From Kosakonia quasisacchari (GTDB lineage Bacteria > Pseudomonadota > Gammaproteobacteria > Enterobacterales > Enterobacteriaceae): a stretch of 64,000 bases of DNA. The position numbers and the translations under genes were made by a program. How positions within the stretch are numbered: the first letter of the stretch is position 1; the number at the start of each line of letters is the position of its first letter. The stretch covers positions 124,001 through 188,000 of the forward strand of contig NZ_SJOP01000007.1 in NCBI RefSeq assembly GCF_004331415.1, written 5' to 3'. Positions 19,243-29,077 of this stretch are shown here, piece by piece. The notes below the pieces were generated by a model. That model did not search any database and had not been told where the DNA came from. It saw only the letters and a list, made by a program, of their open reading frames with translations.

Positions 19243-20778
19243 ATGGAGGCGGCGAACAAAAGCGTTCCGGCTAAGTCATTATCCATGATTGGTTTTTTTG
19301 CTATCACCGCATCCATGGTCATGGCGGTGTATGAGTACCCGACGTTTGCGACATCGGGTTTTAGTCTGGTTTTTTTCTTATTATTGGGCGGCATCTTATG
19401 GTTTATTCCGGTTGGCCTGTGTGCGGCTGAAATGGCCACCGTTGATGGCTGGGAAGAGGGCGGGATCTTTACCTGGATATCAAACACACTGGGGGAACGC
19501 TGGGGATTTGCGGCGATTTCGTTTGGTTATCTGCAAATCGCAATCGGTTTTATCCCGATGCTCTACTTCGTGCTGGGAGCGCTGGCTTACATCCTTGACT
19601 GGCCAGCACTGAACAGCAACCCGCTGACGAAAACACTCGCCGCGTTAATCATTCTCTGGGGGCTGGCGTTTACCCAATTTGGCGGCACGAAATATACCGC
19701 GCAAATCGCCAAATTTGGCTTCTTCGGCGGCATCCTGCTGCCTGCCGCTATCCTCGTGGTGCTGGCCATCGCTTATCTTCTCAGCGGTGCGCCGCTGGCC
19801 ATCACCTTTGATATGTCGACATTTGTCCCGGATTTCACCCGGCTCGGCACGCTGGTGGTTTTTGTGGCGTTCATTCTGAGTTATATGGGTGTCGAGGCGT
19901 CGGCTACGCATGTTAACGAAATGAACAACCCAGGCCGTGACTACCCGCTGGCAATGATACTGCTGATGATCGCCGCGATTTGCCTCAGCTCGATCGGTGG
20001 CTTGTCTGTCGCGGCCGTGATCCCACATAACGAGATCAACCTTTTTGCCGGGGTCGTTCAAACCTTCAGCGTATTAATCACCCATTACGGTGCGGGACTC
20101 TCCTGGGCCGTAAAAGTGATTGCGGCCCTGCTGGTACTGGGTGTGCTGGCGGAGATCGCGTCATGGATTGTTGGACCGTCTCGCGGCATGTATGTCACCG
20201 CGCAGCGAGGCATATTGCCCGGGTCATTCGCCAGGGTTAATAAAAATGGTGTGCCAGTGACGCTGGTTGTGAGCCAACTGCTGATGACATCCGTTGCGCT
20301 GGTGGTGCTTACCAACTCGGGTGGCGGGAGCAATATGTCCTTCTTGATTGCCCTGACGCTGACGGTGCTGATTTATCTGTGTAGCTATTTTTTATTGTTC
20401 CTGGGCTATATGCAGTTAATTCGCAAGCAGCCGCTGCTCAAGCGCACCTTTCATATTCCCGGCGCAAACGGATTTCGGCTCGCGGTGGCAGGGCTGGGCT
20501 TTTTGGTGTCACTGCTGGCCTTCATCGTCTCTTTTTATCCACCGGCCTCGATTGGTGGTGAAAGCGCCGATGAGAAGTACGTCACGCTGCTGGTTATCTG
20601 TTTTGTGATTGTGCTGATCCTCCCCTTTCTGGTCTACGCGCTGCATGACAAGCGCGGCAAACAAGGCACTGTGACCCTGGTCGTCATCACTGCTGATAAT
20701 GCGCCGAAAGGACATTTTTTTATCCATCCACGTGCGCGTTCGCCCCACCATTTAGCCCCTAAGAAATCTACGGAATAG
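19243..20778 (+). CDS. gadC: Glutamate/GABA antiporter GadC
   Basis: This 511-residue inner-membrane APC antiporter has about twelve helices and the same length as E. coli GadC. It exchanges external glutamate for GABA made by GadB. The C-terminal plug that closes the channel at neutral pH is kept: '[19 protein letters not shown]' matches the E. coli C-plug, so acid activation should be retained. The ATG follows AGGAGGAGAGCC. It is in operon with gadB and hdeA. Confidence 0.96.
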   Translation: MEAANKSVPAKSLSMIGFFAITASMVMAVYEYPTFATSGFSLVFFLLLGGILWFIPVGLCAAEMATVDGWEEGGIFTWISNTLGERWGFAAISFGYLQIAIGFIPMLYFVLGALAYILDWPALNSNPLTKTLAALIILWGLAFTQFGGTKYTAQIAKFGFFGGILLPAAILVVLAIAYLLSGAPLAITFDMSTFVPDFTRLGTLVVFVAFILSYMGVEASATHVNEMNNPGRDYPLAMILLMIAAICLSSIGGLSVAAVIPHNEINLFAGVVQTFSVLITHYGAGLSWAVKVIAALLVLGVLAEIASWIVGPSRGMYVTAQRGILPGSFARVNKNGVPVTLVVSQLLMTSVALVVLTNSGGGSNMSFLIALTLTVLIYLCSYFLLFLGYMQLIRKQPLLKRTFHIPGANGFRLAVAGLGFLVSLLAFIVSFYPPASIGGESADEKYVTLLVICFVIVLILPFLVYALHDKRGKQGTVTLVVITADNAPKGHFFIHPRARSPHHLAPKKSTE

Positions 20779-20819
20779 CAGTTTTTTCAATGATATAAGT
20801 CATCGTTAAGGAGAAGTGA

Positions 20820-21134
20820 ATGAAAACAACCGTTAGCATCATCGTTGGCAGCTTGCTGCTGGTTTCCGCTGCGACACAGGCGGCAGAAAAAGGTAAACCC
20901 GTGAATAGCTGGACATGTGAGGATTTTCTCGCGCTGAAAGCCTCTTTCCAGCCAACTGCCATCGGCATTGCTGAGGCGTTAAATAATAAGGACAAACCTG
21001 AAGAAGCGGTGGTGGATGTTCAGGGGATTGAAACGGTCACGCCCGCCGTGATTGAAGCCTGTAAACAAGACAAACAAGCCACTTTCAAAAGCAAAGTGGA
21101 GGGTGAGTGGGACAAACTAAAAAAGGATATATAA
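20820..21134 (+). CDS. hdeA: Acid-stress periplasmic chaperone HdeA
   Basis: The 104-residue precursor has a signal peptide of about 21 residues (ending TQA-A). The mature protein matches E. coli HdeA in 'KPVNSWTCEDFLA', 'SFQPTA', 'EALNNKDKPEEAV' and 'KVEGEWDKLKKD'. Cys33 and Cys81 form the structural disulfide. At pH 2-3 HdeA dimers unfold and shield periplasmic proteins. It lies 41 bp after gadC, so one transcript would couple cytoplasmic proton consumption with periplasmic chaperoning. The HdeB partner is not present here. Confidence 0.95.
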   Translation: MKTTVSIIVGSLLLVSAATQAAEKGKPVNSWTCEDFLALKASFQPTAIGIAEALNNKDKPEEAVVDVQGIETVTPAVIEACKQDKQATFKSKVEGEWDKLKKDI

Positions 21135-21185
21135 ACGCAAAAATTTATTATGGCTAACCTGCTGGGGCTTCAATGCCCCGGCAAC

Positions 21186-22067
21186 TTATTCAGGTTTAAA
21201 TAGCGGCACGATCTTGCCAGTGATATAGCGTCGGCGCAGCCAGGCCGATGCGCTATCCATCAGCATTACTACCGCCACCAGAATCACGGTGATAAACATC
21301 ACCACATCCCAGTTCCACAGCCGCATATTCTCGGCATAAATCAAACCAATCCCGCCCGCACCAACAAAACCGAGTACCGCCGCCGAGCGGGTGTTGGACT
21401 CAATCTGGTACAGGCTCAGCGCCAGAAATGTCGGGAAGGATTGGGTAAAGGTGCTGAAGCGGTGTTTCTGCAAGCCGCCTGCGCCCACGGCGGTTAAACC
21501 GCGCCGTGGCGAGCGATCCACTGCTTCGTGACTTTCGGCGTATAGCCGACCGAGAAGGCCGGTGTCCTGCATGATGATCGCCAGCACCCCGGCAAGCGGC
21601 CCAAGCCCGACGGCGCGCACGAAAATCAGCCCCCAGATCGCCATATCAATGCCGCGCAGCATATCGAACAGGCGGCGCACGAAAAAGGCGATAATGCCCG
21701 CAATGCCGCCTTTCATGATGTTGCGGGCGGCAAAAAACGACAACAACAGCGCGAATACCGTGGCGGTCAGCGTACCGGCAAAGACAATCGCCAGCGTAAT
21801 GCCAATTTGCGTGAAGTAGTAGCCAAACGGCCAGTTGAGAAAATCGTGCCAGACGAACATGCGCAAAATATAGCGGCCAATCTGCTGCATGCCGGTCAGC
21901 GCCTGCTCAACAGGAATGCCGAACTGCATAAAGAACCAAACGTAATAGAGCAGCACGGCGAGGGCGATAATCCCCAGGCGGCGCAGATAACGCCCCTGCG
22001 CCTGGAACAATTTCCTGTTTAATTTGCGGCTCAATTCCACATTCGGTACGGCTTGCCAGTTGGTCAT
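21186..22067 (-). CDS. phnE: Phosphonate-type ABC permease PhnE (second copy)
   Basis: A 293-residue inner-membrane permease of the PhnE family with about six helices and the EAA-type loop before 'RSAAVLGFVGAGGIGLIYAE' near residue 235. I start it at ATG 22067, behind GAGGGG and overlapping the stop of the first phnE by four bases (ATGA), which is typical translational coupling; the longer start at 22088 lies inside that gene. It is likely to pair with the other PhnE as a heterodimeric channel. It is last in a phnCDEE operon. Confidence 0.9.
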   Translation of the reverse strand: MTNWQAVPNVELSRKLNRKLFQAQGRYLRRLGIIALAVLLYYVWFFMQFGIPVEQALTGMQQIGRYILRMFVWHDFLNWPFGYYFTQIGITLAIVFAGTLTATVFALLLSFFAARNIMKGGIAGIIAFFVRRLFDMLRGIDMAIWGLIFVRAVGLGPLAGVLAIIMQDTGLLGRLYAESHEAVDRSPRRGLTAVGAGGLQKHRFSTFTQSFPTFLALSLYQIESNTRSAAVLGFVGAGGIGLIYAENMRLWNWDVVMFITVILVAVVMLMDSASAWLRRRYITGKIVPLFKPE

Positions 22068-22936
22068 TTTTTCCCCTCCAGCACCCACTGGCGTAAGCGG
22101 CCAGAGAGCGTATCAAGCACGAAAACCACGGCGATAATCAGCAGCAGCGTGATGCTGACCTGATCATAACGGTCGAGTTTGATATTCGTCATCAGCTCCT
22201 GGCCAATGCCGCCCGCACCGACTAGCCCAAGAATGGTCGAAGAGCGGAAGTTAATTTCGAGGCGCATAAATCCATAAGAGAGAAAAATCGGTTTCACCTG
22301 CGGCCACAGCGCGAAGCGAATGCGTTGCAGATGTGTCGCGCCACAGGAGGCCAGTCCGCGCACCGGTTTATCTTGTGCGCTCTCTACCGCTTCATAAAAC
22401 AGCTTGGTCAGGCTGCCAACGGTGTGCAGCGCCAGCGCCAGGAAACCGGGGATCGCCCCGATACCAAACGCCATCACGAAGATTACCGCCCACGCCAGTT
22501 CCGGCATGGTGCGTAAAAAGGCCACCAGTGTACGCACGGTAAAGCGTACCGGTGGCGGAGACCAGGTGTTGCTCGCCGCCAGAAAAGCCAGCACGGTGGC
22601 GATAGCGAATGACGCCAGCGTTGCGGCCAGCGCCAGTTGCAGGGTTTCCCAAATCAGCGGTAGCTGGATCGGTAAACGATAGCCCCAGTACGCCAGCGAG
22701 CCTTTGGTGTGGGTGTCGGCAAACAGTACCGACCAGTGCAGCGTCGGCACTGTTTCCAGCATGTAATCCATAAAGTTCGGCAGCGAGTGCCAGATGGTGG
22801 CGAGATTAAATTCCGCCGCGTTCCCGGCGGCAAAATAGAGCGCCAGCAGCACCAGCGACCAGGCGACAGTGTCGCGCTTCTGGCGCATTCTGATTTGCTG
22901 ATAGTAGTGCTCAAACTGCGTATTCGACCTGTTCAT
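22064..22936 (-). CDS. phnE: Phosphonate-type ABC permease PhnE (first copy)
   Basis: A 290-residue PhnE-family permease with several membrane spans and the conserved 'FRSSTILGLVGAGGIGQEL' coupling region near residue 228. This is the permease loop that contacts the ATPase. It is about 80 bp downstream of phnD. Two different PhnE subunits in tandem occur in many phosphonate and phosphite importers. Confidence 0.9.
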   Translation of the reverse strand: MNRSNTQFEHYYQQIRMRQKRDTVAWSLVLLALYFAAGNAAEFNLATIWHSLPNFMDYMLETVPTLHWSVLFADTHTKGSLAYWGYRLPIQLPLIWETLQLALAATLASFAIATVLAFLAASNTWSPPPVRFTVRTLVAFLRTMPELAWAVIFVMAFGIGAIPGFLALALHTVGSLTKLFYEAVESAQDKPVRGLASCGATHLQRIRFALWPQVKPIFLSYGFMRLEINFRSSTILGLVGAGGIGQELMTNIKLDRYDQVSITLLLIIAVVFVLDTLSGRLRQWVLEGKK

Positions 22937-23019
22937 GCGTAGTGGTAGCGTCCTGTATGACCATCGAATAAAAGCCCCTGGTTTTTACGCAGGGGCCGGG
23001 GAATCGATGCGGCGAAGGA

Positions 23020-23961
23020 TTAACGTGCGCTAACCAGTTCGCGTTTCATCTCGATAATCTGTTTAAAGTCATCCACGCTGCCCGGACCGATATGCTGTGT
23101 ACCGCCCATCGCCTTCACGAAGCAGGCGTGGTTGTCGGTATCCAGTTTTTTAATGGCGGTGACCACTTTGGCTTTGAAAGCGGCTGGCAGGCTATTGCTC
23201 ACAAGGATTGGGCCGTTGGGGATGATTGGCGATTCCCAGATAATGCGAATTTCTTTCATCAGATTCGGGTGATCCATACGAATCAAACGGTTAAACGCAC
23301 CGGTGCTGTAGCCGGAGTCGTAATCGCCGACCATAGAAGTCCAGGTTACTGCACCGGCGAACTGGCCGTTCAGCACGCCAAGAATGTCCTGCTCGTGACC
23401 ACCGGAGAAGGTAACGCTGGAGAAGTAGTTGTTGTATTTATTGTCTGCGTTACCGCCAAACTTCTGTTTGAACGCATAGTTCGGGATCAGGTAACCGGAC
23501 GTTGAGTCGGGATCGGCGAAGCCAAACGCTTTGCCTTTCAGATCTTCCAGTTTTTTGTACGGACTGTCGGCTTTAACGATAACCACAGAGTGGTAACCGC
23601 GCGATTTATCTTTGTCATCCACCGCGATACCCACGATATCGACTGCTTTCGGGTTGTTGATATACACAGACGCGTAAGAAGAGGGCGACATGCTCAGCAC
23701 CACATCGACTTTTCCGCCCAGCAGACCCTGGATCACGCCTGAATAGTCAGACGAGTTGCGCAGCTTGGTATCCACGCTCAGTTCTTTATCCAGAAACTCT
23801 TTCACGCACTGGTTATCACCAATTTGTTGGGTTGCGTTCTGACCGCCCAAAATCCCCAGATTTAATTCCTTCGGCTGCTCAGCGGCAGCTGCCTGCCATG
23901 CCAGCAGAAAACCTGTCATCAATGCCGATAAACGTAATGCGCCAGAAATATGCTTTTTCAT
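23020..23961 (-). CDS. phnD: Phosphonate-type substrate-binding protein PhnD
   Basis: This 313-residue periplasmic binding protein has a signal peptide ending QAAAA. The PhnD-family ligand region 'DPDSTSGYLIPNYAF' aligns with the 'DPNSTSGFLVPGY' of E. coli PhnD, whose Ser-Thr-Ser binds the phosphonate group, and 'SGGHEQDILGVLNGQFAGAV' also aligns. ATG 23961 has AGG eight bases upstream and gives the normal MKK signal start. No phosphonate-degrading gene lies alongside, so ligand identity (phosphonate, phosphite or other) is open. Confidence 0.88.
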   Translation of the reverse strand: MKKHISGALRLSALMTGFLLAWQAAAAEQPKELNLGILGGQNATQQIGDNQCVKEFLDKELSVDTKLRNSSDYSGVIQGLLGGKVDVVLSMSPSSYASVYINNPKAVDIVGIAVDDKDKSRGYHSVVIVKADSPYKKLEDLKGKAFGFADPDSTSGYLIPNYAFKQKFGGNADNKYNNYFSSVTFSGGHEQDILGVLNGQFAGAVTWTSMVGDYDSGYSTGAFNRLIRMDHPNLMKEIRIIWESPIIPNGPILVSNSLPAAFKAKVVTAIKKLDTDNHACFVKAMGGTQHIGPGSVDDFKQIIEMKRELVSAR

Positions 23962-23996
23962 TGTCATTGCCTGTGTCGTCTCATTGGAAGGAATAA

Positions 23997-24839
23997 TTAA
24001 TGCAATTGACTGATTTCATCGCCGTACAGCACCTGCAACACGTCCTGCGTTAGCCTTGCGGGATGATCGTCAAAAATGATCCGTCCCTGGGAAACGCCGA
24101 TAACGCGAGTGCAATACTCTTTTACCAGCTCCACGGAGTGCAGGTTCACCATCACGCTGATGCCTTGCTCGCTTACTTCGCGTAACACGCCCATGATGCG
24201 CTGGGTATTTTTCGGATCCAGCGAAGCGACAGGTTCGTCCGCCAGTAAAAGGGATGGGTTTTGAATTAATGCGCGACAAATGGCGACACGCTGCATCTGC
24301 CCGCCGGAAAGCGTTTCTGCACGCTGCAAGGCATGCGGCAGCATATTCAGCCACTCCAGCAGCGCGATGGCTTTAGCGCGGTCTTCGTCGGTAAAGACTT
24401 TAAACAGGGATTTCAGTGTTGACGTCTGGCTCAACCTGCCGAGCAGGACATTGGTCAGCACGTCAAGGCGCGGCACCAGGCAGAAGTCCTGGAAAATCAT
24501 GCCGCACTGGCTGCGCCACTGGTTCAGCGCGCGGCCTTTCAGGTGCGTGACATCACGCGGCTTGCCCATTTCCGGGAAACTGACGATCTCACCAGACGTG
24601 ACGCTGTGTGTGCCGTTTAGCACGTGCAGCAACGTGGATTTCCCTGCGCCGGAACGCCCAATTACGCCAACCATCTCGCCGCTGTGCAGATCGAAACTGA
24701 TGTCGTGCAGCACGGTCTGGTGCTCGTTATAGGCTTTGCGTAAGTTTTTCACGCTCAGCACCTTCTGCTTCGGTACGGTGTTTAATTGATGCAGAGACGA
24801 ATAGTGGTCTTCAGAGATTTCTGCCAACGCGCTGTTCAT
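23997..24839 (-). CDS. phnC: Phosphonate-type ABC ATPase PhnC
   Basis: A 280-residue ABC ATPase: Walker [14 protein letters not shown] near residue 65, signature [15 protein letters not shown], Walker [13 protein letters not shown], and the H-loop in 'VNLHSVE'. I use ATG 24839 (GGAAGA upstream); the longer open frame to 25001 encodes an Arg-rich leader unlike PhnC and overlaps an upstream ORF. It is first in phnC-phnD-phnE-phnE, with a 35-bp gap to phnD. Confidence 0.9.
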   Translation of the reverse strand: MNSALAEISEDHYSSLHQLNTVPKQKVLSVKNLRKAYNEHQTVLHDISFDLHSGEMVGVIGRSGAGKSTLLHVLNGTHSVTSGEIVSFPEMGKPRDVTHLKGRALNQWRSQCGMIFQDFCLVPRLDVLTNVLLGRLSQTSTLKSLFKVFTDEDRAKAIALLEWLNMLPHALQRAETLSGGQMQRVAICRALIQNPSLLLADEPVASLDPKNTQRIMGVLREVSEQGISVMVNLHSVELVKEYCTRVIGVSQGRIIFDDHPARLTQDVLQVLYGDEISQLH

Positions 24840-24964
24840 AAGTCTTCCGGATTTTTCATTAAACTGGCGACCATTAAGAGCACGGGGGATGATCGTTTTA
24901 TGACGGAAAAGCGAACAAATAATGAACGTGGATGTTTGGCTTAGGCGCTCGCGCCTGCGGATCT

Positions 24965-25414
24965 TTATTTTACGCAATCGACGGTGAGGTATTTTTTCCA
25001 ACCCGGTGCGCGGTGAACGGCCGGCGGATCAGCAAAGAAAGGAAAACGCAGACGGGCGGTAAGGGATATTTTTACCCTCCATTCGGCGTCGCCGAGGAAG
25101 CGAAAGGTTATTTCCTCCTCTTTGACTGACAATTTTTCAAAATGCCCGCTTGCCCACGCCTGACCAATACGCACAATCTCTTTCACACCCAGATTGATAT
25201 CTATCAACACCATGGTCAGCCACTCTTCAAAAATAATATCGTCGGTGAGAAAAAGCAGAGAGTGGCAGGCATCTATTTTGACTGCAGCTTCCAGCACCAG
25301 CCCAGGCACGATGATATTTGTGGCGATACCTGCAATTTCTACCTTCGACTGCGCTTGCGAAAACGGGGTTGCTTCACACACCGCGATGAGTGCTACGTTA
25401 TTGGCTTCTTGCAT
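24965..25414 (-). CDS. Unrecognised 149-aa protein between phnC and vgrG
   Basis: I do not recognise this protein. It is 149 residues with no signal peptide or membrane helix, begins [20 protein letters not shown], and reads as alternating hydrophobic segments (an alpha/beta or beta-sheet fold). The ribosome binding site before ATG 25414 is weak (GGGGTAG). It could be a regulator or binding protein of the phn operon, 126 bp upstream of phnC, or belong with the divergent vgrG cluster. Neither idea has direct support. Confidence 0.45.
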   Translation of the reverse strand: MQEANNVALIAVCEATPFSQAQSKVEIAGIATNIIVPGLVLEAAVKIDACHSLLFLTDDIIFEEWLTMVLIDINLGVKEIVRIGQAWASGHFEKLSVKEEEITFRFLGDAEWRVKISLTARLRFPFFADPPAVHRAPGWKKYLTVDCVK

Positions 25415-25708
25415 GGACTACCCCGCGATGCTGCGTATTATTTTATCTTCAGATTATTCTTATCTATAAGCCAGACAAAGTGAGTATTCTGTGTAAACTT
25501 TTGTGTATGAAACAGCGAAATAAATACCCGGAACCTTTAGCTGAACATTATATAAATTAATGTAATAACGGTTTGGTATTGTCCTGGTTACGGTAATTTC
25601 CGGCGGTTAGCCAGAACGAAAAAGGTTCACATGTTCTGTCAAAGAGTATGACAGCGCTTACACAGGTTTAAGGCGCGAAGGCACGCGCCGTACTAAGGAC
25701 GCAAACGC

Positions 25709-27970
25709 ATGAATCAGCGTATTTCGGTACAACTTCCCACGGCAAACAACCTGCTTTTTTGGCAACTTACTGGTCATGAAGCCCTCTCCGAACCTTTTTC
25801 ATTTAACCTGACGCTGCTGGGTGAAGATGCGCGTCTCGATCGTAGCAAGTTGCTCGGACAGCCTGTGACCCTGACGCTGCCCACCCAATCGCTTACCACT
25901 TCGCGTTACCTCAATGGCAAGGTGACTCGCGCGGGTGTGCGTCCTGTTGAGCTGTCCGGTACGCGTTATGCTGCGTATACGCTTACCGTCGAATCAGACC
26001 TCTGGCCGATGAAACGCGACCGCAATATGCGTATTTTCCAGGGGCAGACCGTGCCGGAAATTGTCAAAACGCTGTTCAGCGAGTATCAGGTGAATGTGGA
26101 TGACCAACTGACCGGGAATTATCGCGTCTGGGATTACTGCGTTCAGTATCAGGAAAGCAGCTTCGAATTTGTAAGCCGCTTGATGGAACTTGAAGGGATT
26201 AGCTATTACTTTCGCCATCAGGCGGATCGCCATATGTTGGTGCTGAATGATGCCGACTCAAAACATGAAACATTCCCGGGTTATGAATCGATTCCCTATC
26301 ATTCGACAACTTCTGGCGGCGTGACCGATGAAGAGGGGATTAGCCAGTGGGCGATGGAAGATAGCGTTACGCCCGGAAAATTAAGCCTTGAGGATTACGA
26401 CTTCCGCCAGCCGAATGCATGGCTATTCCAGGCCCGGCAGAACCCGGCATCGCCAAACCCCGGCGATATTGATGTTTATGAATGGCCCGGTCGTTTTACG
26501 CAACATAGCCATGGTGAGAAATATGCCCGCATTCGCCAGGAGCGCTGGCAGGTGGATCACCAGCAAATTGGTGGTTCGGCAACGGCTACCGGCATTGCGC
26601 CAGGGTTTGTTTTCACATTGAGGAACGCGCCTTTCACTGGGGATAATGGCGACTATCTGGTTACTACCGCTGAATATGATTTCCGTGAAAACCCTTACTC
26701 CTCAAGTGATGCAGGTGAAATCATGCACCGCATTGATTTCTCTGTTATTCCCGCTTCAACACCCTATCGTCCCGAAGTGAAAACACCCTGGCCGCGAACG
26801 TATGGCCCGCAGACGGCTAACGTCGTCGGCCCGCTTGGTGAGAGCATCTGGACCGATCGTTATGGTCGTGTGAAAGTTAAATTCCATTGGGACAGGCAAT
26901 CGAAAGGCGATGATACCAGTTCCTGCTGGGTGCGTGTCTCCAGCGCGTGGGCAGGGCAGGGATTTGGTGGGGTGCAGATCCCGCGAATTGGCGATGAAGT
27001 GGTTGTCGACTTTATTAATGGCGATCCGGATCGTCCGATTATCACCGGGCGTGTGTATAACGAGTCCAGCATGCCGCCATGGGAACTTCCCGCCGCTGCG
27101 ACAGTGATGGGCTTTATGACGCGCAGCAAAGACGGCAATAAAGATAATGCCAGTTATCTGTTTTTCGAAGATAAACCGGGTAGTGAAAAGGTGGATTTGC
27201 ACGCCGAGAAGGATATGGTGGTTTCGGTGGAAAACGATCAGACCGTTACCATTGATGGGCATCGTAACACCACCATCAAAAAGACGCAGACGGATGACGT
27301 GACAGAAGATGCGACCTTCACCTACCAGGCTAAACGCACCACCACGGTCATGAAAGCGGAAACCAAAACATTTAATGAAAGCGAAACCACCACCATCCAG
27401 CACGGACGCAAGCTGGATATTACCAGCGGTGGCGACAATGTGACGATCAAAGATGGTCGGACAACCAATATTACCGGCACGGAATTACACCATGTGACTG
27501 GCAATGTGACGCAAAACTTCGACAGCGCGCTGATAACCACTGTTAAAGGCGGACAAACCGAGACGATTGATGGTGGCGTGACAATCAATGTTAACAGCGG
27601 CAGTTGGACGCAAAACGTTAACAACGGGACAATTACCATTACCAGCCCGCAAACTATAACGTTGCGCAGCGGTGTTTCCATCGATCTTGATGCACCGAAA
27701 TCAACTTATACCGTGGGTGGCCATAAGGAAGCTGTGACGGGGAATAGTCTTAGCGTCACTGGCGCGTCGGAAGGGGTTACAGGTGTTGCGTTTGATTATA
27801 AAGCTCTGTCTATCGGTGTAGCGAACACAGCTATTTCACGTAATGTTATTTCTATTAGTTCAAAAGCATTTGAAAAGAAAAATGTGCCGCTGGATTACAA
27901 GCAGGTTGGGGTTTTACTAGAGTCCGGAGCGTTACGGTGGAGTTCTAAGGCTCTGACGCTAATAGTTTAA
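25709..27970 (+). CDS. vgrG: Type VI secretion spike protein VgrG
   Basis: This 753-residue VgrG (TssI) is the tip of the T6SS puncturing device. The gp27-like hub covers residues 1 to about 370 (ISVQLPTANNLLFWQLTGHEALSEPF at the start, 'YCVQYQESSFEFVSRLMELEGISYYF' near 140). The gp5 OB domain includes 'SCWVRVSSAWAGQGFGGVQIPRIGDEVVVDFINGDPDRPI' near 410-450. A threonine-rich beta-helix (about 500-665) follows. The last 90 residues are not a standard needle repeat and I cannot assign them. No hcp, tss or effector gene adjoins it, so it is an orphan VgrG relying on a system elsewhere. Confidence 0.94.
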   Translation: MNQRISVQLPTANNLLFWQLTGHEALSEPFSFNLTLLGEDARLDRSKLLGQPVTLTLPTQSLTTSRYLNGKVTRAGVRPVELSGTRYAAYTLTVESDLWPMKRDRNMRIFQGQTVPEIVKTLFSEYQVNVDDQLTGNYRVWDYCVQYQESSFEFVSRLMELEGISYYFRHQADRHMLVLNDADSKHETFPGYESIPYHSTTSGGVTDEEGISQWAMEDSVTPGKLSLEDYDFRQPNAWLFQARQNPASPNPGDIDVYEWPGRFTQHSHGEKYARIRQERWQVDHQQIGGSATATGIAPGFVFTLRNAPFTGDNGDYLVTTAEYDFRENPYSSSDAGEIMHRIDFSVIPASTPYRPEVKTPWPRTYGPQTANVVGPLGESIWTDRYGRVKVKFHWDRQSKGDDTSSCWVRVSSAWAGQGFGGVQIPRIGDEVVVDFINGDPDRPIITGRVYNESSMPPWELPAAATVMGFMTRSKDGNKDNASYLFFEDKPGSEKVDLHAEKDMVVSVENDQTVTIDGHRNTTIKKTQTDDVTEDATFTYQAKRTTTVMKAETKTFNESETTTIQHGRKLDITSGGDNVTIKDGRTTNITGTELHHVTGNVTQNFDSALITTVKGGQTETIDGGVTINVNSGSWTQNVNNGTITITSPQTITLRSGVSIDLDAPKSTYTVGGHKEAVTGNSLSVTGASEGVTGVAFDYKALSIGVANTAISRNVISISSKAFEKKNVPLDYKQVGVLLESGALRWSSKALTLIV

Positions 27971-27987
27971 AATGATGGAGCTGTAAA

Positions 27988-28371
27988 ATGGAATTCAGAT
28001 GGATATATCTCGTTTATCTCTTTATCGCTATTGTCGCCATTCGAGTTTTGATCATGGCCGGCTCGATGGTGATACCGGGTATTCGACAAACAATGATGGA
28101 ATCAGATGTGCGTAAAAATGGTGTTGGCGTTGGAGCCACTATTGTCTCCAGGAGTCGTGCAGGTTCATTTGAGGGAGGGCTGCCTGTTTACAGGCTGACT
28201 TTTAAATTCAAAACACGCGAAGGTGTTGAGGTTGAGTCGAGTCTTGAGCGCCCGTTAGCGGCAGAGGACGTTATGCAATTTGAGCCCGGAAATGGTGTCA
28301 CGCTTAAGTATGATCCCAAAGCTCCTAAGCGTATTGCACTGTCCGACCGCCCTTTAATTTTAGGCGATTAA
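27988..28371 (+). CDS. Small membrane protein, first of a paralogous pair after vgrG
   Basis: It is 127 residues with one N-terminal membrane helix (about 6-30), then a soluble beta-rich domain. Its end 'TREGVEVES' ... 'VTLKYDPKAPKRIALSDRPLILGD' is repeated nearly intact in the next gene. The 'Y-x-P-x-NP-x-x' type segment resembles DUF3592-like proteins. It starts 17 bp after vgrG, so it is likely co-transcribed. Such placement fits an immunity or accessory protein for a VgrG-associated effector, but that is inference. Confidence 0.75.
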   Translation: MEFRWIYLVYLFIAIVAIRVLIMAGSMVIPGIRQTMMESDVRKNGVGVGATIVSRSRAGSFEGGLPVYRLTFKFKTREGVEVESSLERPLAAEDVMQFEPGNGVTLKYDPKAPKRIALSDRPLILGD

Positions 28372-28402
28372 ACACAGCTTTCTCAGGCCAGGAAATAACC
28401 TT

Positions 28403-28774
28403 ATGCCGTACCACCTGGACTATGTTGTTTTCGCCTTCGTTGCAGCCGTGGCGGCGTTTCTGCTTTATTACGCATTGCGCTGGGTTCGCCAGCTATTTAT
28501 CGAAGTCCATGTGATGAAACACGGAATTGGCGCAAACGCCGATATCATCGCGTTGAATCGTACCAACCTTATGGACAGATATACCGTTTATTGCGAGCTG
28601 GTATTGCGCTTTAAAACGCGTGAAGGGCTGGAAGTTGAATCGCGCGTGAAGAAGGCGCTAACACCGCGCGAAATCGTGCGCTTTGCCGCTGGTAATGGCA
28701 CGACCGTGAAATACTCGCCACAAAATCCACAGCATATTGTGTTGTATGATCGCCCGCTGATTTTAGGCGATTAA
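28403..28774 (+). CDS. Small membrane protein, second of the paralogous pair
   Basis: It is 123 residues with an N-terminal membrane helix (about 7-27), followed by a soluble domain paralogous to the preceding protein: both have 'FKTREGLEVES'-like and 'DRPLILGD' endings. The N-terminal halves differ more than the C-terminal halves. It lies 31 bp downstream, so the pair arose by tandem duplication. Tandem immunity paralogues are common next to T6SS effectors; the function here is unproven. Confidence 0.75.
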   Translation: MPYHLDYVVFAFVAAVAAFLLYYALRWVRQLFIEVHVMKHGIGANADIIALNRTNLMDRYTVYCELVLRFKTREGLEVESRVKKALTPREIVRFAAGNGTTVKYSPQNPQHIVLYDRPLILGD

Positions 28775-29077
28775 TATCTCTGTTCTCGATCTCGCAAGCG
28801 TGATAAATAAAAGTAAATATCGCCAGGCTTAATTACTTCTTGTCATCATCTCGCCTTTCTACTCACTCTTTTTCACTTCGTGATGCAAAGAACAACCGGT
28901 CTATCTGGTTGATCTGTAATGCTTTAGCGCAACAATGTACGCAAACCTGCAACCTCATTAATTAAACCCTGCCAGCGTCACAAAACCTGGAAAAAACAAG
29001 CCATTGCGTTGCATCGGTCAGCATGCGCGCTATATGTTAAATTTGTGTTTAAAAAATGATACCGAAGGGGTTTGTTC
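28775..29077. other. Intergenic region before the ABC importer
   Basis: About 300 bp of AT-rich sequence. It must hold the promoter of the binding-protein gene. I see no RNA gene, no ORF with a ribosome binding site and no strong terminator for the vgrG cluster. Confidence 0.4.
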
